Shown: piece by piece, positions 1 through 5,106 of the stretch
Layout: each line of letters opens with the position of its first letter
Numbering within the stretch: position 1 is the stretch's first letter
NCBI GenBank assembly: GCA_902764045.1
Contig: CACWUI010000092.1
Location: forward strand, 1 to 5,106
Direction of reading: 5' to 3'
Length of the DNA stretch: 5,106 bases
From: an uncultured Lachnospiraceae bacterium
GTDB taxonomy: Bacteria; Bacillota; Clostridia; Lachnospirales; Lachnospiraceae
The notes under the pieces: generated by a model
Seen by the model: the letters and a program-made list of their open reading frames with translations, nothing else
What the model was told of the DNA's origin: nothing
Database searches by the model: none
Program-made: the position numbers and the translations under genes

Positions 1-891
1 CACGTACATGTTCAGGGTACGGAGCTGCACATCCCCCATGTTATCATCTGCGGAAAACATGAGGGTCCCACCGTACTTATAACGGCCGGCATCCACAATG
101 CGGAATATGTGGGGATCCAGGCGGCCATCGAGCTTTCAAACGAATTTGAGCCTGAAAACATAAACGGAAACATAGTCATCGTTCCCCTTGTGAACCGTTC
201 CGGTTTTGAGAACCGTACCATGAGCATGGTTTACGAGGACGGGAAAAACCTCAACAGGGTATTTCCGGGAAATGCGGAAGGTTCCGAAGCAGATCGTCTG
301 GCCCATATGATATTTGAGACCTTTATCAAAAATGCAAATGCATATATAGACCTTCACAGCGGTGACGGATACGAGAATCTTGTTCCTTATGCCTACTATC
401 TGGGCGACACTCCTGTTGAGGAGACTTCCAAAAAAATGGTGGACTGTGTAAATACGGAGTATTATGTCCGCTCAAGCTGCCGCTGCGGAGGAGCATACAA
501 TCTTGCAGCCGTTCACGGCATCCCCAGCGTGCTTATTGAGCGCGGCGAGCTTGGTCTTTCCAGCCGCGCGGAGATCGAAGCGGACAAAGCGGATGTAAGA
601 AACATCCTTACATTCCTTGGAGTTCTTCCGGGCAAATACCACACTTACCCTAAGCAGGCTCTGGCGGAGTTCAGCGATGACGCACCATTTACGGGATGCT
701 GGTATCCCGAGAAAAAAGCCGGGGAGCATTTTAAAAAAGGTGAAAAGCTGGGTGAGATCCGGGACTATTTCGGCCGCAGCCTTTTTACGGAATTTGCGCC
801 TCAGGACGGGATCATGATACATCAGTGTTCTTCTTTAAATATCATAAAGGGCGGACCCATGGTCACTTACGGGGTGCCTATAGAGGATTGA
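1..891 (+). CDS. Succinylglutamate desuccinylase/aspartoacylase-family zinc deacylase (M14-like), 5' end missing
   Basis: The frame is open from base 1 to the TGA at 889-891 (296 codons visible), so the true start lies before the window; the GTG at 109 is an internal Val. The visible part covers nearly a whole family member. Numbering from the first visible codon, GIHNAE gives zinc ligands H32 and E35, NLNR (83-86) followed by FPG is the substrate-binding Asn-Arg motif, and DLHSG supplies the third zinc ligand H119. IERGELG (179-185) carries the probable catalytic Glu (E180). Residues about 215-296 form the beta-rich C-terminal domain typical of these enzymes. The family removes acyl groups from N-acyl amino acids or related amides by zinc hydrolysis, probably in the cytoplasm. 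The substrate cannot be read from the sequence: there is no arginine-catabolism (ast) context, so AstE or aspartoacylase naming would be unsafe. GIHNAE in place of the usual GxHGxE is a mild divergence. The gene ends at its own terminator. Confidence 0.88.
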   Translation, partial: HVHVQGTELHIPHVIICGKHEGPTVLITAGIHNAEYVGIQAAIELSNEFEPENINGNIVIVPLVNRSGFENRTMSMVYEDGKNLNRVFPGNAEGSEADRLAHMIFETFIKNANAYIDLHSGDGYENLVPYAYYLGDTPVEETSKKMVDCVNTEYYVRSSCRCGGAYNLAAVHGIPSVLIERGELGLSSRAEIEADKADVRNILTFLGVLPGKYHTYPKQALAEFSDDAPFTGCWYPEKKAGEHFKKGEKLGEIRDYFGRSLFTEFAPQDGIMIHQCSSLNIIKGGPMVTYGVPIED

Positions 892-895
892 TCTT

Positions 896-927
896 AAAAA
901 GCCGGGGACAGTATCCCCGGCTTTTTT
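896..927 (+). terminator. Rho-independent terminator of the deacylase gene, possibly bidirectional
   Basis: A perfect 8-bp GC-rich stem, GCCGGGGA (901-908) and TCCCCGGC (914-921), encloses a 5-base loop (CAGTA). T6 (922-927) follows and A5 (896-900) precedes. It starts 4 bases after the + gene's stop. The A tract becomes a T tract on the other strand, and the peroxiredoxin gene ends 34 bases away in the opposite direction, so the hairpin probably stops both genes. Confidence 0.92.
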
Positions 928-960
928 GTGCACTCTGTTATAATACTATCTCTTTTAGTC

Positions 961-1425
961 TTAATTTGTATTTTCCAATTCTTCTAACATCTGTGTAGGA
1001 TTGTCGGAAGCTTTTACCTTATCAAACGCTTTAATGATAACCCCATCTTCGTCAATAAGATAAGTGGTCCTTACAACACCCATGGATGCCTTACCGTAAA
1101 GTTTTTTCTCTTTCCATACATCATAAGCCAGTATCACTTCTTTTTCCGTATCCGAAAGAAGTGTAAAAGGCAATCCGTACTTTTCCTCGAATTTCTTGTG
1201 GGAAGCAACACTGTCCTTGCTCACTCCGATCACGACTGCTCCCTTCTCCTGAAACTGCGGATACAACTCCCCGAATCCGCAGGCCTGCTTCGTGCATCCC
1301 GGAGTATTATCTTTAGGATAAAAATAAAGGATAACTTTATGTCCTTTGTAGTCCGCAAGACTTCTCATCTCTCCATTCTGATCCGGAAGCGTAAACTCCG
1401 GAGCTTTTGTTCCTGTCTCCAACAT
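961..1425 (-). CDS. bcp: Thioredoxin-dependent peroxiredoxin, Bcp/PrxQ subfamily
   Basis: A cytoplasmic thiol peroxidase of 154 residues that reduces hydrogen peroxide and organic hydroperoxides using thioredoxin. The thioredoxin-fold signature is clear: N-terminal APEFTLPDQNG, then FYPKDNTPGCT with peroxidatic Cys44, and Cys49 five residues later as the resolving Cys of the atypical 2-Cys PrxQ type. R119 in GVVRTTYLID is the conserved active-site Arg. Length matches the family (about 150-160 aa). The frame could be extended to an ATG at 1443, giving six more residues (MKEVIC). I chose the ATG at 1423-1425 because an excellent Shine-Dalgarno, AGAGGTGAT, lies just before it and inside that extension. 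It is monocistronic, has its own promoter, is divergent from bsh and convergent with the M14 deacylase. All catalytic residues are present. No PerR or OxyR box was recognised, so regulation is unknown. Confidence 0.95.
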   Translation of the reverse strand: MLETGTKAPEFTLPDQNGEMRSLADYKGHKVILYFYPKDNTPGCTKQACGFGELYPQFQEKGAVVIGVSKDSVASHKKFEEKYGLPFTLLSDTEKEVILAYDVWKEKKLYGKASMGVVRTTYLIDEDGVIIKAFDKVKASDNPTQMLEELENTN

Positions 1426-1429
1426 ACAG

Positions 1430-1438
1430 ATCACCTCT
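1430..1438 (-). promoter_or_regulatory. Ribosome binding site that sets the bcp start
   Basis: On the minus strand AGAGGTGAT, a near-perfect anti-16S match, ends 4 bases before the ATG at 1423-1425. It lies within the reading-frame extension that begins at 1443, and no comparable site precedes that outer ATG. This decides for the inner start. Confidence 0.85.
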
Positions 1439-1465
1439 TTCATAAAAATATAAACATTTTCCGCA

Positions 1466-1494
1466 ATTATAGCATGTCATAAAAAGCCCCGCAA
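1466..1494 (-). promoter_or_regulatory. Sigma-A promoter of bcp, extended -10
   Basis: On the minus strand there is a perfect -10 TATAAT (1466-1471) preceded by TGC, which makes it an extended -10. A -35-like TTGCGG (1489-1494) sits exactly 17 bases upstream. The predicted transcription start is near 1459, giving a leader of about 34 bases before the ATG at 1425. No operator palindrome is visible around it. Confidence 0.75.
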
Positions 1495-1583
1495 TCAAAC
1501 ATAACATGATCTACATATACTTTTCCGTATAAAATCAAGAAGTAAAAACACACTTTTCCTTATATTTTACACGATCTGTATTT

Positions 1584-1603
1584 GTTAACTTCTTAAAGTC
1601 AAC
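1584..1603. repeat. Imperfect inverted repeat, possible operator
   Basis: GTTAACTT (1584-1591) and AAGTCAAC (1596-1603) are inverted copies with one mismatch, separated by CTTA. It lies about 90 bases upstream of the bcp -35 and 127 bases upstream of the bsh -35. This could be a transcription factor site, but in AT-rich DNA such a repeat can arise by chance. No factor is identified. Confidence 0.25.
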
Positions 1604-1730
1604 GCTGTCATTTTTAAACGTATCTGCGCACCCTCACCATCACATTCCCTTTTCTGGTGGTCTCACCGACACTCTCAAAAATAAATTTCCCGTGTCCCCC
1701 TGTCTTCCCACATATTATAATCACACTGCA

Positions 1731-1759
1731 TTGCCTGCCTGCCTTTTATTAATTATAAT
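1731..1759 (+). promoter_or_regulatory. Sigma-A promoter of bsh
   Basis: -35 TTGCCT (1731-1736, 4 of 6 consensus), exactly 17 bases of spacer, then a perfect -10 TATAAT (1754-1759). Predicted start is near 1766, a leader of about 36 bases. Two oddities: the spacer carries three TGCC units in a row (1732-1743), and the -10 sits inside a perfect 14-base palindrome (1749-1762). Another TATAAT at 1716-1721 has no acceptable -35. Confidence 0.75.
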
Positions 1760-1762
1760 TAA
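1749..1762. repeat. Perfect 14-base palindrome over the bsh -10
   Basis: TTAATTA (1749-1755) is followed directly by its reverse complement TAATTAA (1756-1762). Because it is symmetric, TATAAT is present on both strands (1754-1759 on +, 1752-1757 on -). It could be a repressor site, a symmetric -10 able to start transcription both ways, or simply AT-rich promoter DNA. The minus-strand version lacks a good -35. Confidence 0.4.
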
Positions 1763-1801
1763 AAAAGAAATAATGACTTATAACAACCCGGAGGTGATTT
1801 T

Positions 1802-2779
1802 ATGTGTACCGCAATCACTTACAATACAAAAAACAGCTACTTTGGCCGGAACCTGGATCTGGAATACTCATACGACGAAAGGATCACCGTCACGCCAAGA
1901 AGCTACAGATTTGACTTCAGCCATCATGAGTGCATAAATGAACATTTTGCCATCATCGGCATGGCATTTGTGGTAGATGACTACCCCCTGTATTACGACG
2001 CCATGAATGAGCACGGCCTGGCTGCGGCGGGACTTAATTTCCCCGGCAACGCAAAATATAACCCGCTCAATGATAAATGCAGATACAATATCACATCATT
2101 TGAGTTCATCCCCTGGATTCTCAGTCAGTGTAAATGTGTAAATGAGGCTAAGGCGTTACTGTCAGACCTGAATATCACCGATGACAGATTCAGCGATCAA
2201 TTGCCCACATCACCCCTGCACTGGATGATAGCAGACCCTGAAAAGTCCATAGTTGTGGAACAGACAGCGTCAGGCCTGCATGTGTATGACAATCCCACAG
2301 GCGTAATGACCAACAATCCCACATTTGACATGCAGCTGTTCAATCTGAATAACTATATGCACATATCAACCGAGTCGGCAAAAAACACATTTGCAAAGGA
2401 TCTGGATCTGGATTCCTACAGCCGCGGTATGGGCGGCATAGGGCTTCCCGGGGATCTCTCATCAGCATCCAGATTCGTCAAAGTCGCATTTACAAAATTA
2501 AACTCCAGGTCAGATTCCGACGAGTGGTCAAGCATAAACCAGTTCTTCCATATCCTGAAGTCTGTGGAACAGCAACGAGGCTGTGTGCACATAGAAGGGG
2601 ATAAATACGAGATAACCATCTACTCCTCATGCTGCAATCTAAATACAGGCGTGTACTATTACACAACCTACGATAATCCGCAGATCAACGCGGTGGATAT
2701 GCATAAGGAAGATCTGAAAAGCGACACACTTAAAACCTATCCGCTAAACCTGAATGAAAGCATTAACCGGCAGAATTAA
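1802..2779 (+). CDS. bsh: Conjugated bile salt hydrolase (choloylglycine hydrolase family)
   Basis: Cytoplasmic Ntn-hydrolase that cleaves the amide bond of glycine- or taurine-conjugated bile salts, releasing free bile acid and the amino acid. It has 325 residues, the family's usual length, and no signal peptide. After Met removal, Cys2 is the N-terminal nucleophile (MCTAIT). R16 and D19 (GRNLDLEYS), N79 (AGLNFP), the TNNP Asn pair (171-172) and R224 (SASRF) complete the known catalytic set. Asn at 79, where penicillin V acylases usually have Tyr, favours bile salts. The C-terminal YYYTTYDNPQINAVDM resembles, from memory, the Clostridium perfringens enzyme. Residues 207-209 are Ser-Arg-Gly, in the loop reported to tune glycine versus taurine preference in lactobacilli. 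The start is secure: GGAGGTGAT (1790-1798) leaves 7 bases between GGAGG and ATG. It is a single-gene unit with its own promoter and terminator and no bile transporter beside it. Confidence 0.96.
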   Translation: MCTAITYNTKNSYFGRNLDLEYSYDERITVTPRSYRFDFSHHECINEHFAIIGMAFVVDDYPLYYDAMNEHGLAAAGLNFPGNAKYNPLNDKCRYNITSFEFIPWILSQCKCVNEAKALLSDLNITDDRFSDQLPTSPLHWMIADPEKSIVVEQTASGLHVYDNPTGVMTNNPTFDMQLFNLNNYMHISTESAKNTFAKDLDLDSYSRGMGGIGLPGDLSSASRFVKVAFTKLNSRSDSDEWSSINQFFHILKSVEQQRGCVHIEGDKYEITIYSSCCNLNTGVYYYTTYDNPQINAVDMHKEDLKSDTLKTYPLNLNESINRQN

Positions 2780-2780
2780 G

Positions 2781-2813
2781 AAAAACCGGAGTTCCCTAGA
2801 ACTCCGGCTTTTT
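2781..2813. terminator. Bidirectional rho-independent terminator shared by bsh and the protease gene
   Basis: A perfect 9-bp stem, CCGGAGTTC (2786-2794) and GAACTCCGG (2799-2807), encloses the 4-base loop CCTA. T5 (2809-2813) lies to the right and A5 (2781-2785) to the left, so each strand reads stem-loop then T tract. It starts two bases after the bsh stop. On the other strand the protease stop codon (2812-2814) overlaps the + strand's T tract. Confidence 0.93.
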
Positions 2814-4488
2814 ATTTCAGCCATCCCCTGTTATCAAAATCATAAAACCATCCGTTTATCTTGACTCTGCCTGTACAAAGCCATCCATTACTTCCGAAAT
2901 ATGACATGTGTATTTTGTTCTTTCCGTCAGGATTTGCAGTGGTTCCCATGGTCTGCCAGCCTGTCCTCAGCCACCCGTTATCTCCAAAATATGACCAGTG
3001 CTCTTTGTTCTTACCATCGGGATTGGCAGATGTTCCCATTTGTTGCCAGCCTGTCCTCAGCCACCCGTCATTTCCAAAATATGACCAGTGCTCCATCTTT
3101 TCCCCTTCATTGGATGTCATCAGGTGCCATCCTGTATACGCATTACCGTCAGCTCCGTAATACTTATATTTTCCGTTTTCGTTTACCCAGCCTTTCTTCG
3201 TCTCGTATGTTTTCGCCTCTTCCAGAGCCTTTTCGGCATTAATATTTCCCCATGCCGTCTCCTCATCATAGCCTTTGCTTCCGATATCCGTAGCTGTAGA
3301 CGTTATTATATCCTTTATGTCGTCCTGTTTAAGATCAGGTCTTACAGAGCATATCATGGCCGCAACCGCTGTCACCATGCCTGCCGCTTGGGAAGATCCG
3401 CCCGACTCGGTGTAGCCTCCGTAAAGACCGGTGCTGAATATCCCATCTCCGGGGGCACTTATATCCTTTCCACCGTAGGATGAAAAAGAAGCTCTTTTGT
3501 TTTGGGCCGGTTTTGATGGATCATTTCCGTAAGTCGCAGCTATGACGCTTATGGTACTGCTATAATCCGCGGGATAAACCTTGGACTTATTTCCTTCATT
3601 CCCCCCTGCCGCAATCACTATGCAGCCATTTTTTACGGCATATTCACAGGCAGCTTTTACGACAGGCGCTTCCGTGTTGCTTCCAAGACTTAAATTGATC
3701 ACCTTGCACCCATCGTTTTCCACTGCATAAACAATGGCATTTGCCACATTCATCTCATTTGCAGAAATACTTTCTTTTCCATTCGTAGTTAAATTTGCCT
3801 CAAACACCCTGTAACTGTAGATCTCTACCGTATCATTATTAAATGAAGCAACTCCCGCAATTCCATTTTTATTATTGGATGTTGCACCTATGATCCCGGA
3901 AATGTGTATGCCGTGAACCGATACTGCGTACGATTCGTTTCTTTCAAAATTTTTGTCACCGTAGACCATACATTTATTGGATTTTACAACCCCTTTTAGA
4001 TCACTGTGATATATGTCCACCCCCGAATCTATAACCGCAACCTTTACCGTTTTTCTTTCGGAAACCTCACTTAATACATCCCATGCTCCGCCGGTGTTGA
4101 TATTATCAAAATGCAGGATCTCATTTTTGTATGTATCATTTAACGATGATGCGGTATTTCCCATCAGGTATATCTCATTCTCTTCTTCAACGGATTCCAA
4201 ATTATCATCTTTTTCTACCTTTTCCTTTTCATCATCTGTCATCGAAACCCTTATAAATGCAGTATCCTCTATCTCAAGCGTGTTACCGATTTCAACTTCT
4301 TCACTTTCCAGAGTCGAAAACACTTCATCTACATTATCGATATCACATTCGATGATATAGAATTCCTCCATATCCACGACATTGCCGGACTCTCCTAATA
4401 CACTGACATTTGGAAAAAGGCACAAAGATGCGGCAAGTATAGACGCACCTGTCACTGCTTTAAACCTTATAAACTTTTTTTTCACCAT
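2812..4488 (-). CDS. Secreted subtilisin-like serine protease (S8) with C-terminal wall/glucan-binding-type repeats
   Basis: A 558-residue exported endopeptidase. Order: signal peptide 1 to about 32 (KKK and R8 basic region, hydrophobic 11-24, likely cut after VLG); very acidic I9-like propeptide about 41-108, expected to chaperone folding and then be removed; S8 catalytic domain about 120-425; repeat tail 433-558. The triad is D154 (VAVIDSGVD), H192 (VHGIHISG) and S366 (GSSQAAG), with oxyanion Asn N297 (AAGGNEGN). The serine motif is unusual: the common pattern is GTSMAxP, and here Met becomes Gln and Pro becomes Gly. The tail has 27-30-residue units rich in Trp, Tyr and Gly (HWSYFGxxGWLRTGW), like choline/glucan-binding repeats, suggesting attachment to wall polymer. 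There is no LPXTG. Start: AGGAGG (4494-4499) ends 5 bases before ATG. The gene lies 55 bases after the broken HAD gene with no terminator between. The natural substrate is unknown; the repeat ligand is inferred. Confidence 0.93.
   Translation of the reverse strand: MVKKKFIRFKAVTGASILAASLCLFPNVSVLGESGNVVDMEEFYIIECDIDNVDEVFSTLESEEVEIGNTLEIEDTAFIRVSMTDDEKEKVEKDDNLESVEEENEIYLMGNTASSLNDTYKNEILHFDNINTGGAWDVLSEVSERKTVKVAVIDSGVDIYHSDLKGVVKSNKCMVYGDKNFERNESYAVSVHGIHISGIIGATSNNKNGIAGVASFNNDTVEIYSYRVFEANLTTNGKESISANEMNVANAIVYAVENDGCKVINLSLGSNTEAPVVKAACEYAVKNGCIVIAAGGNEGNKSKVYPADYSSTISVIAATYGNDPSKPAQNKRASFSSYGGKDISAPGDGIFSTGLYGGYTESGGSSQAAGMVTAVAAMICSVRPDLKQDDIKDIITSTATDIGSKGYDEETAWGNINAEKALEEAKTYETKKGWVNENGKYKYYGADGNAYTGWHLMTSNEGEKMEHWSYFGNDGWLRTGWQQMGTSANPDGKNKEHWSYFGDNGWLRTGWQTMGTTANPDGKNKIHMSYFGSNGWLCTGRVKINGWFYDFDNRGWLK
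2866..3126 (-). repeat. Three tandem units of about 90 bases in the protease tail
   Basis: The units encode residues 455-481 (27 aa, 3046-3126), 482-511 (30 aa, 2956-3045) and 512-541 (30 aa, 2866-2955). The DNA of 2954-3004 and 3044-3094, exactly 90 bases apart, differs at only two of 51 bases, so these copies arose recently or are being homogenised. The unit nearest the C-terminus is more diverged: HWSYF has become HMSYF and LRTGW has become LCTGR. Copy number could vary between strains by recombination. Confidence 0.88.
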
Positions 4489-4526
4489 GTTTACCTCCTA
4501 TTTAGATCTGGGTTAATTGTATTAGA

Positions 4527-4554
4527 ATGATATCATATGTGTATCAACTGTTAT
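4527..4554 (-). promoter_or_regulatory. Candidate promoter of the protease gene
   Basis: On the minus strand TGATATCAT (4527-4535) reads as an extended -10 (TG, one base, TATCAT; 5 of 6). ATAACA (4549-4554, 4 of 6) lies 16 bases upstream, inside the last codons of the HAD gene. The predicted start near 4520 gives a leader of about 32 bases. The -10 overlaps the perfect palindrome ATGATATCAT (4527-4536). A better -35 (TTGATA, 4542-4547) has no -10 at workable distance. Transcription might instead read through from the HAD gene. Confidence 0.4.
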
Positions 4555-5106
4555 CCTTCATCTGCTCATTATGCTTTTTTATCAGTATCTCATTGTAAAC
4601 GGTGCTGTCTATGATCTGCTTTACCAGTGTATCCAGCTCCGATTCCTCCCTGTAATCTGCCGGGGCAAAATACCTTATACGGTCGTCCCGCATCATCTTT
4701 CGTACTTTTGTCTTGTCACCGGTGTCCGGATCATACACCCCTATGGCATGGCCGCCCTGGGAATTCACAAGCTTCATGCAGGGAATGTCGGTATCGCTGT
4801 CACCAATATAGATCATGTTCCTGAAAGGAACTCTCAGATCCTCCGGCGGGTAATATTCATTTACATTCCGGTCATTTACATCAAGGGCGCCTTTTTCGAT
4901 ACGGAAGAGAAACTGGGTCTTGCCGGTGAAATTTACAACCTGCGCAGGCCACACGGGCACGCCCTTTTCATTATAGTAAAATGAACTGGCATATATCCGC
5001 TCAAAACTTATCTATATCCCATCCGATATCCTGTATATACCCCTGCGCCTGCATATCGTCCGGGGGTCAGAGTCCGGTCGAAATCATAGCAGATAGCCAG
5101 GACCGG
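4544..5106 (-). pseudogene. HAD-family phosphatase gene, broken by a frameshift and an internal deletion; 5' end outside window
   Basis: Three pieces of one HAD protein lie in three frames. From the right edge the minus strand reads PVLAICYDFDRTLTP, with the nucleophile motif DFDRT at 5071-5085. At a run of five C (5062-5066) the sensible reading shifts by one base and continues PDDMQAQG...GWDIDKF to a TGA at 5001-5003. A third frame resumes at about 5002 with FERIYASSFYYNEKG and runs to the stop at 4544-4546, carrying HAD motif IV, YIGDSDTDIPCM (GDSDTD at 4787-4804). From my memory of clostridial relatives of about 270-300 residues, DKF and FERIYASSF are normally separated by about 95 residues that include the cap and motif II (YIISSGL). 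So the gene has a one-base insertion and an out-of-frame deletion of roughly 280-300 bases. A GTG at 4960 opens a 138-residue frame, but this is only the C-terminal remnant. Loss of core motifs implies no phosphatase activity. A sequencing or assembly error is the alternative. Confidence 0.8.

Larger units (their letters stand above)
1444..1801. other. Intergenic region between divergent bcp and bsh
   Basis: 358 bases without a supportable gene. It holds the bcp promoter at the left end and the bsh promoter and ribosome binding site at the right end. The middle, about 1500-1710, is AT-rich with pyrimidine-rich stretches on +. It has no tRNA, no terminator-like hairpin with a T tract, no recognisable riboswitch and no small frame with a ribosome binding site. 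The only structure I see in the middle is the imperfect inverted repeat at 1584-1603. Confidence 0.7.

Noticed and set aside
472..822. Minus-strand open frame inside the deacylase gene
   Set aside because: It lies antisense to strongly conserved coding sequence, shows no recognisable domain and has no supporting ribosome binding site. It is a shadow frame.
109..891. GTG at 109 as start of the deacylase
   Set aside because: The frame is open to base 1 and zinc ligands H32 and E35 (GIHNAE) lie before this codon, so starting here would remove them.
939..944. TATAAT reading + between the first terminator and bcp
   Set aside because: No -35-like hexamer at 17 bases (CCCGGC lies there, in the terminator stem) and no gene downstream on +. 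A chance match.
1692..1937. Open frame overlapping the bsh promoter and 5' end
   Set aside because: It runs through the bsh -35, -10 and ribosome binding site and into bsh in another frame, with low-complexity sequence and no family resemblance.
2866..3126. CRISPR-like or mobile repeat array
   Set aside because: The units are contiguous, in frame, multiples of three and encode aromatic/glycine binding repeats; there are no spacers.
2861..3483. Plus-strand open frames opposite the protease tail
   Set aside because: They are antisense to the repeat and catalytic domains, and their apparent repeats simply mirror the protease repeats.
4420..4425. Lipoprotein signal (Cys23) in the protease leader
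   Set aside because: The residue before Cys23 is Leu, not Gly, Ala or Ser, so it does not fit a lipobox. An ordinary signal peptidase I site near residue 32 fits better.
4544..4960. A free-standing 138-residue protein starting at GTG 4960
   Set aside because: The same frame continues upstream with clear family sequence (YASSFYYNEKG) to about 5002, and no ribosome binding site precedes the GTG. It is the C-terminal remnant of the broken HAD gene.
4571..4984. Plus-strand 137-residue open frame
   Set aside because: It is antisense to the conserved HAD C-terminal region, including motif IV, and has no domain of its own.

Overview
The window looks like chromosomal DNA from a gut-associated clostridial Firmicute, probably in or near the Lachnospiraceae. 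The grounds are strong AGGAGG/GGAGGTGAT ribosome binding sites, consensus-like sigma-A promoters, a clostridial-type conjugated bile salt hydrolase, and HAD and M14 deacylase proteins of a kind I recall from that family. The genus assignment is inference. I saw no phage, IS, CRISPR, tRNA or rRNA.

Layout, left to right. (1) The 3' part of an M14-type zinc deacylase (succinylglutamate desuccinylase/aspartoacylase family) runs off the left edge on + and ends at a strong hairpin terminator. (2) A 154-residue thioredoxin-dependent peroxiredoxin (Bcp) lies on -, converging on that terminator; it has its own promoter and a start codon six codons inside its longest open frame. (3) A 358-base intergenic region holds the two divergent promoters and no gene. 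(4) A bile salt hydrolase (choloylglycine hydrolase, 325 aa) is a single-gene + unit with its own promoter, a perfect ribosome binding site and a terminator. (5) A secreted subtilisin-like protease (558 aa, -) has a signal peptide, an I9-like propeptide, an S8 catalytic domain and a C-terminal tail of 30-residue aromatic/glycine repeats. It converges on bsh and shares its terminator. (6) Upstream of the protease on - is a HAD-family phosphatase gene that runs off the right edge. It appears to be broken by an extra C in a C run and by an internal out-of-frame deletion that removes the middle of the protein.

The genes do not form one pathway. Functionally the window pairs a cytoplasmic bile-salt-deconjugating enzyme and a peroxide-detoxifying enzyme with a surface or secreted protease, which fits life in the intestinal lumen. 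The most notable items are the decayed HAD gene just upstream of the protease, the unusual sequence around the protease active-site serine, the tandem 90-base repeats in the protease tail, and the architecture of the bsh promoter: a (TGCC)3 repeat in the spacer and a 14-base perfect palindrome over the -10. I found no convincing new multi-gene system.
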